A stretch of DNA of 64,000 nucleotides from Psychrobacter lutiphocae DSM 21542 (lineage in GTDB: Bacteria; Pseudomonadota; Gammaproteobacteria; Pseudomonadales; Moraxellaceae), in the NCBI RefSeq assembly GCF_000382145.1, contig NZ_KB907626.1, positions 1 to 64,000 on the forward strand, given 5' to 3'. Position 1 is the first letter of the stretch. Every line of letters starts with the position of its first letter. Positions 47,473 through 56,760 of the stretch are shown piece after piece. Below the pieces are notes generated by a model. It made no database searches, had not been told where the DNA came from, and saw only the letters and a list, made by a program, of their open reading frames with translations. Made by a program: the position numbers and the translations under genes.

Positions 47473-48087
47473 TTACCAAACGATTTCGATGGGTGTGCCC
47501 ACCTTCACTGCACTCATGATTTCGTCCATTTCTGCATTGGTGACCGCCATACAGCCGTCTGTCCAGTTGCGCTTTTGAATCACACCAGCCAAGTGCCCGT
47601 AGCCATTCATTTGTCCGTGTATCATAATATCACCACCTGGTGAGACGCCACGGGCTTCGGCGTTGGTAATATCGGTATTATTGGGATAGCTAATATGGAT
47701 AGAGCGATAGGCAATCGAGTTCTCGTTTTTATAATCTAAAATATACTCACCTTCTGGCGTCCGCTCATCGCCTTCTTGCTGTTTGCGGCCTTTTGGTGCG
47801 TCGCCAAGCGCAATGTGATAGCTTTTGACCGCTTTACTATCTTGCAATAGATACAGTATTTGTGAAGACTTATCGACATAGACTTTATCTATATGGGCTT
47901 GCTCTAGAGTGTATGGGGAGGGCGGAAAGTAGATGTCGTTTGATCTAGTTTGTTGATAAAGCTGGTCGTAATACTGTTGCATCTCATCGAGGTCATTAGG
48001 AGGATTAGCGATGATGACAATCACAGCAAGCGCAAATATGATAAAAAATACGGTTTTTAATAAGCCGGTCTTTTGTTGCGGCATCAT
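47473..48087 (-). CDS. L,D-transpeptidase family protein (YkuD)
   Basis: A 204-residue envelope enzyme. An N-terminal hydrophobic segment (LLKTVFFIIFALAVIVIIAN) acts as signal or anchor. The YkuD domain contains GGDIMIHGQMNGYGHL and the catalytic Cys in NWTDGCMAVTNAEMDEI, the HxxG...(S/T)xGC motif. Family members make 3-3 peptidoglycan crosslinks or attach proteins to the wall; a muramyl-peptide carboxypeptidase role is another option. Confidence 0.9.
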   Translation of the reverse strand: MMPQQKTGLLKTVFFIIFALAVIVIIANPPNDLDEMQQYYDQLYQQTRSNDIYFPPSPYTLEQAHIDKVYVDKSSQILYLLQDSKAVKSYHIALGDAPKGRKQQEGDERTPEGEYILDYKNENSIAYRSIHISYPNNTDITNAEARGVSPGGDIMIHGQMNGYGHLAGVIQKRNWTDGCMAVTNAEMDEIMSAVKVGTPIEIVW

Positions 48088-48187
48088 CAGTTATCCTGTC
48101 TTATAAAGTATAAAACAGGATAACGCTTTGATATGTAAGGATAACGTAGAAAGTATGGATTTTAGATGTAAGGGTGTTACATTAAGA

Positions 48188-49084
48188 TTAAGCGTTTGCC
48201 ACGCCTAACAGCTCGCCCATACGCACCACAGAGCCATGCTGCATGTCCTGTGACCATTCAACACTGGCAGACTCTGGCATTACCACAATGGCGGTGGAGC
48301 CCAGATAGAAGCGTCCTAACTCATCGCCTTTTTTTAAGCTAATATTGTGCTCAAGGGTCTCAATCTGCTCGGTACGTTCAATTTTACCAGTCGCCACAGT
48401 TTCGATACCAGCAACAATCATGGCGCCGACCAATACCACAGAAGCTTTGCCAAACTCAGTCTCAAATATACAGACCAAACGTTCATTGCGAGCGAACAAG
48501 TCTGGCACATTTTCTGCGGTGACATTATTCACTGAAAACAAAGTACCTGGGACATAACGGGTCTTGATCAGTTTGCCATCAAACGGCATGTGTACTCTGT
48601 GATAGTTGCTGGGCGCAAGATAGACAGTGGCAAAGCTTCCGCCGTTATAATAACTGCTTTCTTTATTTTCGGTATCAGCAAGCAAATGACTGACTGAATA
48701 ATAACGGCCTTTTGCCTGTAGTAATTGACCTTGCTCAATCTGCCCAATTTGTGAAACCATGCCATCGGCTGGCGAGACGATACCGTTTGCACTGTCATCA
48801 ATCGGACGTGCGTTGTCCTCTAGTTCACGGGTAAAAAAGTCATTAAAGCTGGCAAAATCATCTAGATTTTTGCGTGCATATTCATCTAAAGTGATGCCAT
48901 AGGCTTTAGCAAAAGTATGGACAAAGGCTTTTTTGACAATTGGGTTTTGGCTGCCTGCCAAGCGCCCTGCGGTTTCGCTAAGCTTTTGTTGTGGCACCAG
49001 ATGCTGTACTGTAGTAAACAGACCGTCACGGGTTAACAGGTGGCTGGCTTGTTTTTTTAGAGCGTCTTTAATCGTATTTTTCAT
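48188..49084 (-). CDS. psd: Phosphatidylserine decarboxylase proenzyme
   Basis: A 298-residue inner-membrane-associated enzyme making phosphatidylethanolamine. The self-cleaving LGST site is in GRFYLGSTAIVV near the C-terminus and yields the pyruvoyl group; upstream PADGMVSQIG and SNYHRVHMPFDG carry the Asp and His of the catalytic set. Standard bacterial Psd length. The YkuD gene lies downstream on the same strand. Confidence 0.96.
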   Translation of the reverse strand: MKNTIKDALKKQASHLLTRDGLFTTVQHLVPQQKLSETAGRLAGSQNPIVKKAFVHTFAKAYGITLDEYARKNLDDFASFNDFFTRELEDNARPIDDSANGIVSPADGMVSQIGQIEQGQLLQAKGRYYSVSHLLADTENKESSYYNGGSFATVYLAPSNYHRVHMPFDGKLIKTRYVPGTLFSVNNVTAENVPDLFARNERLVCIFETEFGKASVVLVGAMIVAGIETVATGKIERTEQIETLEHNISLKKGDELGRFYLGSTAIVVMPESASVEWSQDMQHGSVVRMGELLGVANA

Positions 49085-49229
49085 AGTTGCTATCAGTCGT
49101 TGGTTGTCTATTTGTGGTTAATTGTGTATGAATAGAAGGGAGTGGTGTCAGGCGTTAGAATCAATAATTATAATTAACCTTTAGTTTAGCACAAACCGAG
49201 TTTAACAAAATCAGGAGTCACAACAGAGT

Positions 49230-49667
49230 ATGAAAGCTTTAATTCAGCGTGTCACCAGTGCCAGCGTCAGTGTCGATGCCAACATCGTGGGTGAAATTGA
49301 GCACGGCATCCTAGCTTATATCGGTATTGGTCATGACGATGATTTACAAAGCGCTCAAAGAATGATCGACAAAATATTAACCTATCGCATTTTTGATAAC
49401 GACGCAGGTAAATTGGATAAAAACGTTCAGCAAGTTGCTGGCGGGTTATTATTGGTATCGCAGTTCACCTTAATGGCAAAAACCGATAAAGGACGGCGCC
49501 CAGACTTTGGCGGCGCTATGCCGCCAGATGCCGCCAATGCCTTATTTGGGCAATTGGTTGCTTATGCTCAAAGTCAGCATGACAAAGTCGCTACTGGTGA
49601 GTTTGGTGCTAATATGTTGGTGCAAGCGGATAATGATGGGCCATTAAATTTTATATTGGAAGTTTGA
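49230..49667 (+). CDS. dtd: D-aminoacyl-tRNA deacylase
   Basis: A 145-residue DTD that removes D-amino acids from tRNA. The start MKALIQRVTSASVSVD, the SQFTLMAKTDKGRRPDFGGA block (SQFTL motif) and the C-terminal NDGPLNFILE (the GP motif variant) are intact. AGGAG lies upstream. It is divergent from psd. Confidence 0.96.
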   Translation: MKALIQRVTSASVSVDANIVGEIEHGILAYIGIGHDDDLQSAQRMIDKILTYRIFDNDAGKLDKNVQQVAGGLLLVSQFTLMAKTDKGRRPDFGGAMPPDAANALFGQLVAYAQSQHDKVATGEFGANMLVQADNDGPLNFILEV

Positions 49668-49742
49668 TTTTCAATACGGTATAAGGGATAAGCTAGACTA
49701 TAACGGATACCATAAGGGCTATTCAGCCCAGTATCGGCATGG

Positions 49743-49775
49743 TGTCAAATAGGTGTCATCGAATTGTCATAATTA
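49743..49775 (+). promoter_or_regulatory. Pho box upstream of phoB
   Basis: Three TGTCA direct repeats at 49743, 49754 and 49765, exactly 11 bp apart, as PhoB binding requires. Degenerate repeats TGTAA (49781) and GGTCA (49792) continue at the same period in a shifted register. Ends about 60 bp before the phoB ATG, supporting autoregulation. Confidence 0.8.
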
Positions 49776-49833
49776 TCGGGTGTAATAGAACGGTCATATT
49801 TCTATAAAGTGGTTAATATAAGGCAGTGATGAG

Positions 49834-50529
49834 ATGAATACGGATACAATCTTGGTGGTGGAGGATGAGCCGGCTATACGTGAGATGATAGTCACGACTT
49901 TGGAGATGGCGGGCTATGAGTGCTTGCAGGCGGAGGAGGTCAGTGAAGCACACGGTCTGGTGGTGGATCATCGACCAGCATTGATTTTGTTGGATTGGAT
50001 GTTGACGGGGAGTTTGTCGGGGATTGATCTTTGTCGGCGTTTGAAAAAAGATGAGCTGTTGTCAGAGATCCCGATTATTATGCTCACTGCACGTGGGGAA
50101 GAAGATAATAAAGTACAGGGGCTGGATGCGGGGGCGGATGATTATATCACTAAGCCCTTTTCGACACGTGAGCTGGTGTCTCGTATTAAGGCGGTGTTAC
50201 GCCGTAGCAATGCATTATCTGGAGAAAAACCGTTGCAGGCAGAGGGACTGAGCTTAGATCCAGTAAGTCAGAGGGTGTCTGCCGATGGGATTGCGGTTGA
50301 GATTGGGCCGACTGAGTATCGTCTATTGGCCTTTTTTATGAGTCATCCTGAGCGTGCTTATACCCGCACTCAGCTGTTAGATCAGGTGTGGGGTGGTAAT
50401 GTATATGTGGAAGATCGTACTATTGATGTGCATATTCGCCGTTTACGCAAAGTGCTAGAGCCGTATAGCTATGCAGGCTTTATTCAGACGGTTCGAGGTA
50501 CAGGTTATCGCTTTTCAACCAATGTATAG
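49834..50529 (+). CDS. phoB: Phosphate regulon response regulator PhoB
   Basis: A 231-residue OmpR-family regulator. The receiver carries VVEDEPAIREM, phospho-Asp in LILLDWMLTGSLSG and Lys in DDYITKPFSTRELVSRIKAVLRR. The winged helix ends RTIDVHIRRLRKVLEPYSYA...VRGTGYRFS, as in PhoB. A Pho box lies directly upstream and phoR follows. Confidence 0.95.
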   Translation: MNTDTILVVEDEPAIREMIVTTLEMAGYECLQAEEVSEAHGLVVDHRPALILLDWMLTGSLSGIDLCRRLKKDELLSEIPIIMLTARGEEDNKVQGLDAGADDYITKPFSTRELVSRIKAVLRRSNALSGEKPLQAEGLSLDPVSQRVSADGIAVEIGPTEYRLLAFFMSHPERAYTRTQLLDQVWGGNVYVEDRTIDVHIRRLRKVLEPYSYAGFIQTVRGTGYRFSTNV

Positions 50530-50615
50530 TAGGTGTAAGATAGAGGGTAAGTGATATGTGAACAGCAGTATTCAAATAGCAATAAAGCTGATATTAAGGT
50601 ATTAAGAGAACTATA

Positions 50616-51983
50616 TTGAACCTAGATAATAGACATCCTGAAGCACCACGCCAAGAGCGACATACCGCCACGTTATTTTGGACTGATTTTAAGTGGTTGG
50701 TATTTATGATTGCGCTGGGTGCTGTGTTTGGGTGGTATGCTGGCTCCATCGAGTGGGGAATTATTATTAGCTTGTTGCTGTATTATGGTTGGCGTTTGTA
50801 TGCGGTGCAGCAGTTTTATCTTTGGATGAGTCGCTCACTGACGGTACCACCACCTGATTTTTCGGGTAGTTTGACCTTTATGGCCAATCAGTTGTATGAA
50901 AGCAAGAAGCAAAAACAAAAAGTAGATCAGCGGATAACTGCTTTGGTTACCAAGATTCGTAGCTCACTCTTGGCGCTGCAAGATGCAGTGATTTTGCTGG
51001 ATAAAGAAGATAGAATGGATTGGTGGAATCAGTCAGCTGAGACTCTATTGGCATTAAGCTCTGAAGATCAGGGACGCAGCATCTTGCAGGTGATTAATGT
51101 ACCAGAGTTTCATCAATATTATGTGAGTGCAACTTCGCCTAATGAGGGCATACGTCTGCGCTCGTGGCGCAATTCTGAGCGCTTTTTGCAATGTGAAGTG
51201 ACCCACTTTGGTCATGAAAAGCTGTTAATTATTTATGATGTCACTCGATTGCAACATTTGGAGAAGATGCGCAAGGACTTTGTGGGCAACGTGTCGCATG
51301 AGTTAAGAACACCGTTGACAGTATTAATGGGTTATATAGAAACTTTTTCGGATCAGCCAGATCTGGATCCTAAGTGGCAACGTGGCTTTCAATTGATGAC
51401 GCAACAGACGAGTAGGATGAATCGTATCATTAATGACTTGTTGCTGTTATCACGACTCGAAAACGAAGAGACTATCCCAGTTGAGTATGTGGATATGCCT
51501 CGCTTATTGGTCAATATCTTTGATGATGCACAAGTGTATAACAAGGAGTATGGTCATGTGATTAATTTGCATCTAGACTCTCAAAAAAGTGTCTATGGAT
51601 CTGAAACTTATTTGCACAGCGCCTTATTAAACCTGGTGACCAATGCCATTAAATATACGCCTAAAGGAGGAGAGGTTAATATTGGTTGGCAAGATAGCAA
51701 GGAGGGTTGTTTGTTTTCGGTATCGGATAACGGGATAGGGATTGCGAGAGAGCATATTGAGCGTTTGACTGAGCGTTTTTATCGGGTTGATAGTGGGCGC
51801 AGTCGCAATACTGGCGGCACTGGATTGGGCTTAGCCATTGTAAAGCATGTGCTGTATCAGCATCAGGCAACGTTAAGTATTGAGTCAACTGAAGGCAAGG
51901 GCTCGACCTTTAATATATTTTTTCCCAGTCAGCGTATTTATACAGAAGACAAAGGCAACGAGGATGATAAGAAGCCCACTTAG
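50616..51983 (+). CDS. phoR: Phosphate regulon sensor kinase PhoR
   Basis: A 455-residue inner-membrane kinase. Two close membrane segments (WLVFMIALGAVFGWYAG and IIISLLLYYGWRLYA), no large periplasmic domain, a PAS domain around VILLDKEDRMDWWN, the phospho-acceptor His in GNVSHELRTPLTVLMGYIET, then NLVTNAIKYTPKGG, VSDNGIGIAREH and GGTGLGLAIVKH. This architecture is PhoR. It uses a TTG start at 50616 after AAGAGAA. Confidence 0.93.
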   Translation: MNLDNRHPEAPRQERHTATLFWTDFKWLVFMIALGAVFGWYAGSIEWGIIISLLLYYGWRLYAVQQFYLWMSRSLTVPPPDFSGSLTFMANQLYESKKQKQKVDQRITALVTKIRSSLLALQDAVILLDKEDRMDWWNQSAETLLALSSEDQGRSILQVINVPEFHQYYVSATSPNEGIRLRSWRNSERFLQCEVTHFGHEKLLIIYDVTRLQHLEKMRKDFVGNVSHELRTPLTVLMGYIETFSDQPDLDPKWQRGFQLMTQQTSRMNRIINDLLLLSRLENEETIPVEYVDMPRLLVNIFDDAQVYNKEYGHVINLHLDSQKSVYGSETYLHSALLNLVTNAIKYTPKGGEVNIGWQDSKEGCLFSVSDNGIGIAREHIERLTERFYRVDSGRSRNTGGTGLGLAIVKHVLYQHQATLSIESTEGKGSTFNIFFPSQRIYTEDKGNEDDKKPT

Positions 51984-52020
51984 CAGACTTATGTTGCTTT
52001 AGTTGTAGCGCATCTGAACT

Positions 52021-52092
52021 ATAATAAACCGCTAAGCTATAATAAACCGCTAAGCCATAATAAACCGCTAAGCCATAATAAACCGCTAAACT
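52021..52092 (+). repeat. Four 18-bp tandem repeats after phoR
   Basis: Units of ATAATAAACCGCTAAGC(T/C), four in a row, the last slightly diverged. There are no spacers, so it is a simple variable-number array and not CRISPR. It lies between the phoR stop and the shared terminator. Confidence 0.9.
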
Positions 52093-52141
52093 AACATGCT
52101 GTTAATGAAGCAAGCTGTTAATTAAATAAGTAATAGCCAAT

Positions 52142-52180
52142 AAAAAAAGAGCCATTCTGATCATGAATGGCTCTTTTTTT
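52142..52180. terminator. Bidirectional terminator between phoR and slyD
   Basis: A symmetrical stem AAAAAAGAGCCATT / AATGGCTCTTTTTT with a nine-base loop; T runs on both strands serve both convergent genes. Confidence 0.92.
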
Positions 52181-52227
52181 ATACAGCTAATAGGGACTAT
52201 CTATACAACCCCTTAGCCAAATAGCGA

Positions 52228-52710
52228 TTAGTGTTGAACACCACCAGCACCGTGTACGTGGCCATGGCTGATTTCTTCTTCAGTGGCCGGACGTACGTCA
52301 ACGATTTCAACATCAAAGCTTAGCTTTTTGCCTGCTAGAGGATGATTAGCATCAACAGTAACCGTATCATCAGTGACGTCAGTTACTGTGACCAGCATTA
52401 CTTGGCCTTCAGCTTCTGACTGAAACTGCATGCCTGGCTGAATATCATCAACGCCTTGGAAGTTTTCGCGAGGTACTTTTTGAACGGCTTGCTCTTGGTA
52501 TTCGCCATAAGCATCAGCAGGTTCAATAACTGCAGTTAGTGAATCGCCTGCAGACTTGCCTTCTAGTTCTTTTTCAAGACCTGGAATGATGTTGTTGTGG
52601 CCGTGAAGATAAGCTAATGGCTCACCTTGTGATTGGTCAATAACGTTGCCATTTTCGTCTTTTAAAATGTAGTTAAAGCGTACAGCAGTATCTTTTGCAA
52701 TTGTTGTCAT
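52228..52710 (-). CDS. slyD: FKBP-type peptidyl-prolyl isomerase SlyD
   Basis: A 160-residue folding helper. The FKBP domain (VRFNYILKDENGNVIDQSQG, LAYLHGHNNIIPGLEKELEG) has an inserted IF chaperone domain (DAYGEYQEQAVQKVPRENF ... ANHPLAGKKL), the SlyD pattern. It ends SHGHVHGAGGVQH and lacks the long His/Cys metal-binding tail of E. coli SlyD. The ATG at 52710 with AGGAA is preferred to an upstream start. Confidence 0.93.
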   Translation of the reverse strand: MTTIAKDTAVRFNYILKDENGNVIDQSQGEPLAYLHGHNNIIPGLEKELEGKSAGDSLTAVIEPADAYGEYQEQAVQKVPRENFQGVDDIQPGMQFQSEAEGQVMLVTVTDVTDDTVTVDANHPLAGKKLSFDVEIVDVRPATEEEISHGHVHGAGGVQH

Positions 52711-53033
52711 AAATATTCCTAATATATAAGGGGTCGATAAGTGAAAAATACAATACAGCAGGGCAGTCTTTTTTGACATGATAAATTGTGTTTATGCCAT
52801 CAATGCCATACCGCTACTCATTGCCTTGCCTACTAGATTGCGATTGTAGATCAAGTTTTCAAGACTATACTCTCAAATTAATGCGTTAATTGCTAATTTT
52901 TTTTACGTTTTTTAGAATTATTAGCCACTCAATTGCTGTGGATGGTTGAAAAGACAGTACATAGCACGCAAATAAAACAAAAGCCCATAACATATGATAA
53001 ATCGCTAAAGTTTAATTGATAACGAGTATAACA
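52711..53033. other. Divergent spacer between slyD and the M61 peptidase gene
   Basis: 323 bp of AT-rich sequence with no repeat or gene that I can support; promoters for both genes are expected here. Confidence 0.5.
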
Positions 53034-55019
53034 ATGACAACGACAACCCTAAACGCCCATTTACATGACAGCACAGAAGCACAAGTCACAGGATCTCCAG
53101 AACCGCATTATGTATTAGACTTTTGTCGTTTTAAGCAGCATCTGGTGGATGTGACCTTATATTTTGAGGCCAATCAAGATGCCCCAATCTTGTGGCTACC
53201 AGCGTGGATACCAGGCAGCTATTTTATGCGTGAGTTTTCGCGCAATATCACCGCTGTCCATTATCATACGGGTAACAGCCACAACAGCCCTAATTCCAAC
53301 AAGGCTAATGACTGTCAGCAGCAACACAGTCAAAATGACCAATACAGAGCTATCAAGCTCAGTAAAAATGAATGGCAACTGCCTCAGGTTAAGGCTGGCG
53401 AGCAAGTGCAAGTGCAGTACGAAGTCTATTGTTATGACTTATCCGTCCGCAGTGCCTATGTCGATCAGCAGCGCTTATATGGCAACTTTACCTCATTAGC
53501 GTTAGCAGTCGCCAGCTTAGAAGATAATCCAGTGGCGGTTACCTTGAGCGTACCCACCAGCTTTTATGACGGGCATGACTCATCACCTGCCCAAGTGAGA
53601 ATTGCCTGTGGCTTACAGCATACTTATTTATATACAGATAACACGCACCATTACCAGCTACATGCCGAAAACTATCATGAGCTTATAGATTACCCCTTTG
53701 AAATTGCACCACAAGATGAGTTTGGCTTTATCGTCCATGACGACAAGCACACTGCCATAGCGCACCGTTTTTATTTGTCTGGCAAACACAATGCCAACTT
53801 AGGAAGACTGCAACAAGACGTACAACAAATCTGTCAAACCTATGTCAACTGGCTTGGTGATGCGCCCTTTGGTAGTGATGGCACCTCCATCAGCCAAAAA
53901 AATAATGGTTACACCTTTATGACCTATGCCAGTGGCAATGACTATGGTGGTCTTGAGCACATCAACTCTACCAGTTTAGTGACTCCTCGTAGCGACTTGC
54001 CGACAGCGCAAGAAGCTGACGAACCAAGTGACAGTTATCAGCGCTTTTTAGGTTTATGTAGCCACGAGTATTTTCATTCATGGTGGGTAAAAACTGTCCG
54101 CCCCGATGTGATGATGGATGTCAACTTGCGCCAAGAGGCTTATACCCCACTGCTTTGGGTATTTGAAGGCTTTACCTCTTATATTGATGATTTTATGTTA
54201 CAAGCGTCCGGCGTGGTCAGTCAGGCAGGCTATCTTAAACTTCTACAAACCCAGATTAATCGCTACACCCAAACCCACGGGCGCAGCTTGCAAAGCGTGG
54301 CAGAGTCTAGCTTTGATGCGTGGATTAAGCTGTACCGAGCTGATGAAAATACAGGCAACGCAGGTATCAGTTACTACAACAAAGGGGCTTTAGTCGCCCT
54401 TTGTCTGGACTTAACTTTAATGCAACACAGCGCTGGCAAATATCGTTTATTTGACGTGGTCAAAGCCTTTTATCAACTGGCCAAAGCGCAAGGCGAAGCT
54501 GGCAACCGTATCCGGATTGGTATGAATGATGATAATTTAGATGAGGTAATCACCCAGTTTATCGATATCGAGCTATGGTACGACTTCAAAGCCCGTTATG
54601 TTGATGGCGTAGATGAGCTACCCATTTACAAGCTACTAAAAGCCAATGGCATTGATGTCAAGCCAGATACAAAAGATAACACCTTGCCATGGGGGATAAG
54701 TATCACTGAGACCTCAGAAGGACTGAAAGTCAACAAGGTATTACGTGACAGTGTTGCAGCGGAAGCAGGACTTTCTGCCAAAGATGTGATTATCGCCATT
54801 GACGGCATCAAAGCAACCAAAAAACAGTTACAAATGGTGGCGGAATCCAACCTTAACTCTATGACTTGTCATGCGTTTCGCCGTGATGAGCTGATGACAT
54901 TTGAGGTAATGAATAATACCCAGTCAGGCATTAGCGCCAATCCGAGTCTAGAAAAAATCAGCTTGAGTCTGGCAGAGTCAGGTTATGAAGACTGGTTACG
55001 CCCAAGCTTTGTTTGCTAA
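53034..55019 (+). CDS. M61 family aminopeptidase with PDZ domain
   Basis: A 661-residue peptidase of the M61 (glycyl aminopeptidase) family. The N-terminal beta domain includes LWLPAWIPGSYFMREFSRNI. The gluzincin zinc site is HEYFH in GLCSHEYFHSWWVKTVRP, with Glu in LWVFEGFTSYIDDFML. Substrate-binding YGGLEH precedes it. A C-terminal PDZ domain is visible at VLRDSVAAEAGLSAKDVIIAIDG. No signal peptide, so cytoplasmic. The ATG at 53034 is preferred to a TTG six codons earlier. Confidence 0.92.
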   Translation: MTTTTLNAHLHDSTEAQVTGSPEPHYVLDFCRFKQHLVDVTLYFEANQDAPILWLPAWIPGSYFMREFSRNITAVHYHTGNSHNSPNSNKANDCQQQHSQNDQYRAIKLSKNEWQLPQVKAGEQVQVQYEVYCYDLSVRSAYVDQQRLYGNFTSLALAVASLEDNPVAVTLSVPTSFYDGHDSSPAQVRIACGLQHTYLYTDNTHHYQLHAENYHELIDYPFEIAPQDEFGFIVHDDKHTAIAHRFYLSGKHNANLGRLQQDVQQICQTYVNWLGDAPFGSDGTSISQKNNGYTFMTYASGNDYGGLEHINSTSLVTPRSDLPTAQEADEPSDSYQRFLGLCSHEYFHSWWVKTVRPDVMMDVNLRQEAYTPLLWVFEGFTSYIDDFMLQASGVVSQAGYLKLLQTQINRYTQTHGRSLQSVAESSFDAWIKLYRADENTGNAGISYYNKGALVALCLDLTLMQHSAGKYRLFDVVKAFYQLAKAQGEAGNRIRIGMNDDNLDEVITQFIDIELWYDFKARYVDGVDELPIYKLLKANGIDVKPDTKDNTLPWGISITETSEGLKVNKVLRDSVAAEAGLSAKDVIIAIDGIKATKKQLQMVAESNLNSMTCHAFRRDELMTFEVMNNTQSGISANPSLEKISLSLAESGYEDWLRPSFVC

Positions 55020-55046
55020 TTTTATAAGATATTTAGAAGACAACCT

Positions 55047-55888
55047 ATGACAGCACACCACCCTCTACAAGGGGCATTTTGGATGGTGGCAGCAGGCGCG
55101 ATGTTTGCCATTATCAACACCACCTTACAATACTTGGGCATCAATTATGGGCTAGGCTCAGGGGCGGCTGTGCTGTTTCAATATGGGATTGCCTTAATCT
55201 TATTTTTGCCCATGATGCGCACTGGTGCGATTCGCTCCGCAGTTAGCTCAGACTTTCGACTGTTGCATATTTTGCGGGTTGGGTTTTCTGTGATTGGTAT
55301 TCAGCTGTGGACTTGGGCGCTGGCGTATCCAGTGCCCATCTGGCAGGGTATTGCACTGCTGATGGTCTCGCCTTTGTTTGCGACCATGGGGTCAGGATTG
55401 TTGTTACGTGAGTCGGTGAGTGGTGTGCGCTGGATTGCCACTTTGGTGGGTTTTGTGGGTGCGCTGTTGGTGTTACAGCCTTGGTCGGATGAATTTGTAT
55501 GGGCGAGTTTATTGCCAGTAGCAGCGGCCTTTTTTTGGGCGAGCGCTTCTTTATTGACCAAGTTTACGGTCAGTCGTGATAGCCCAACCACTATCGTTTT
55601 TTACTTATTGGTATTGATGTTGCCCTTTAATTTATTATTCGGGTTACCTACATTTGCCTTACCCACAAACTGGCAGGTCTGGGTGCTATTAATCTTGATA
55701 GGAGCGTTGACCACCTGAAGTTGCCGCTTAACGTACTGGCAGGATTTTTGGTATTTGGCTGGGTACCACCTGGCATGTTATGGCTTGGTTCTGCGCTGAT
55801 TATTGCTTCTGTTGTCTTTGTCACTCATTATGAGCGTCGCCGCAACCCTGTCGAAGTGTTGTGGGAAGAGACGCATAAAGAGAAGTAA
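55047..55888 (+). pseudogene. EamA/DMT-family transporter, broken by an internal deletion with frameshift
   Basis: The first 223 codons encode a drug/metabolite transporter with about seven hydrophobic segments (GAFWMVAAGAMFAIINTTLQ at the start) and stop abruptly after LILIGALTT. Reading continues in another frame from about 55717 with LKLPLNVLAGFLVFGWVPPG, then LGSALIIASVVFVTHYERRR, to a stop at 55888. This is the natural last helix and tail of the family. The part between, roughly the ninth helix and following loop (about 25 residues), is missing. A frame-shifting deletion best explains this; a sequencing error alone would not remove the block. Confidence 0.85.
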
Positions 55889-55962
55889 GCTAAGTCGCTA
55901 ATGTATCTGGATCTATGTAAATCTAGCACGATGTCAATCCAGTATCTGGTGGGGATATTGAC

Positions 55963-56568
55963 TTAATCAATGCCCAATTGCCGTAAGCGTTTTTTATTCA
56001 AATGCACCCGCACAAACTCACCCACGCCCAAATTACCCAGCTCAAAGCCCGCAACCGACCAGCGGATTAAGCGTAAGCAGGGCAGACCAACATGCGCTGT
56101 CATGCGTCGAACTTGACGATTTTTGCCTTCATAAATGGTCAACATCAGCCACGAATCAGGAACATTTTTGCGTTCTCGTATTGGTGGATCACGTTGCCAT
56201 AACGGCATCGGCAACTCGTCTTCACTTAGATGCTGTACTTCGGCTGGCAGGGTTTTGCCATCTTTTAACATCACACCTTGGCGTAGCTGCTCAAGCTGTG
56301 CAGTTGTAGGAATGCCTTCCACTTGTACCAGATAGGTTTTGCCTTGTTTACGGCCATCATTGGCACGTGGTGGGTGGGTAATGGCTTTGTTGACTTGTCC
56401 ATCACTGGTTAATATTAGCAGACCTTCACTGGTGGCATCGAGTCGGCCGGCAACCCGTAATGATTTGTCACTAAAAAATGTAGATAAGGGCGCAAACTTA
56501 TTATTCGCATCTTTGCTAAATTGGCTTTGTACACCATAAGGCTTATTAAATAGAACGAGGCTTGGCAT
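55963..56568 (-). CDS. rluE: 23S rRNA pseudouridine synthase, RluE-like
   Basis: A 201-residue RsuA-family pseudouridine synthase without an S4 domain. LVLFNKPYGVQSQFS opens the protein. The catalytic Asp is in VAGRLDATSEGLLILTSDG, and the tail has YEGKNRQVRRMTAHVGLPCLRLIR. The short, S4-less build matches RluE (23S U2457). The ATG at 56568 is preferred to a GTG at 56583. It ends next to the DMT pseudogene, convergent with it. Confidence 0.9.
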   Translation of the reverse strand: MPSLVLFNKPYGVQSQFSKDANNKFAPLSTFFSDKSLRVAGRLDATSEGLLILTSDGQVNKAITHPPRANDGRKQGKTYLVQVEGIPTTAQLEQLRQGVMLKDGKTLPAEVQHLSEDELPMPLWQRDPPIRERKNVPDSWLMLTIYEGKNRQVRRMTAHVGLPCLRLIRWSVAGFELGNLGVGEFVRVHLNKKRLRQLGID

Positions 56569-56663
56569 AAATGAGTGAACCACTATTAAGATAAGAAGTG
56601 ACAGGCTTAACTGTCAGTCAAAAGCTAATTAGTCAAAAGTTAATCAATAAAAGACTGATAAAT

Positions 56664-56698
56664 AAAAGCGCCGCCAAAACGGTTGGCGACGCTTTTTT
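56664..56698. terminator. Terminator downstream of icd
   Basis: A stem formed by AAAAGCG / CGCTTTT and GCCAA / TTGGC with T/A tails on both sides. It lies between the icd stop and the rluE start. Confidence 0.75.
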
Positions 56699-56760
56699 CA
56701 TGCTAAAACACAGTCATAAACTAAGGCAATCGATAGTGATTGGGCAGTTTAGTTCATGAA

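Noticed and set aside
52021-52092. Possible CRISPR array
   Set aside because: Units are directly contiguous with no unique spacers and no cas genes are present; the same applies to the array at 60954-61066.
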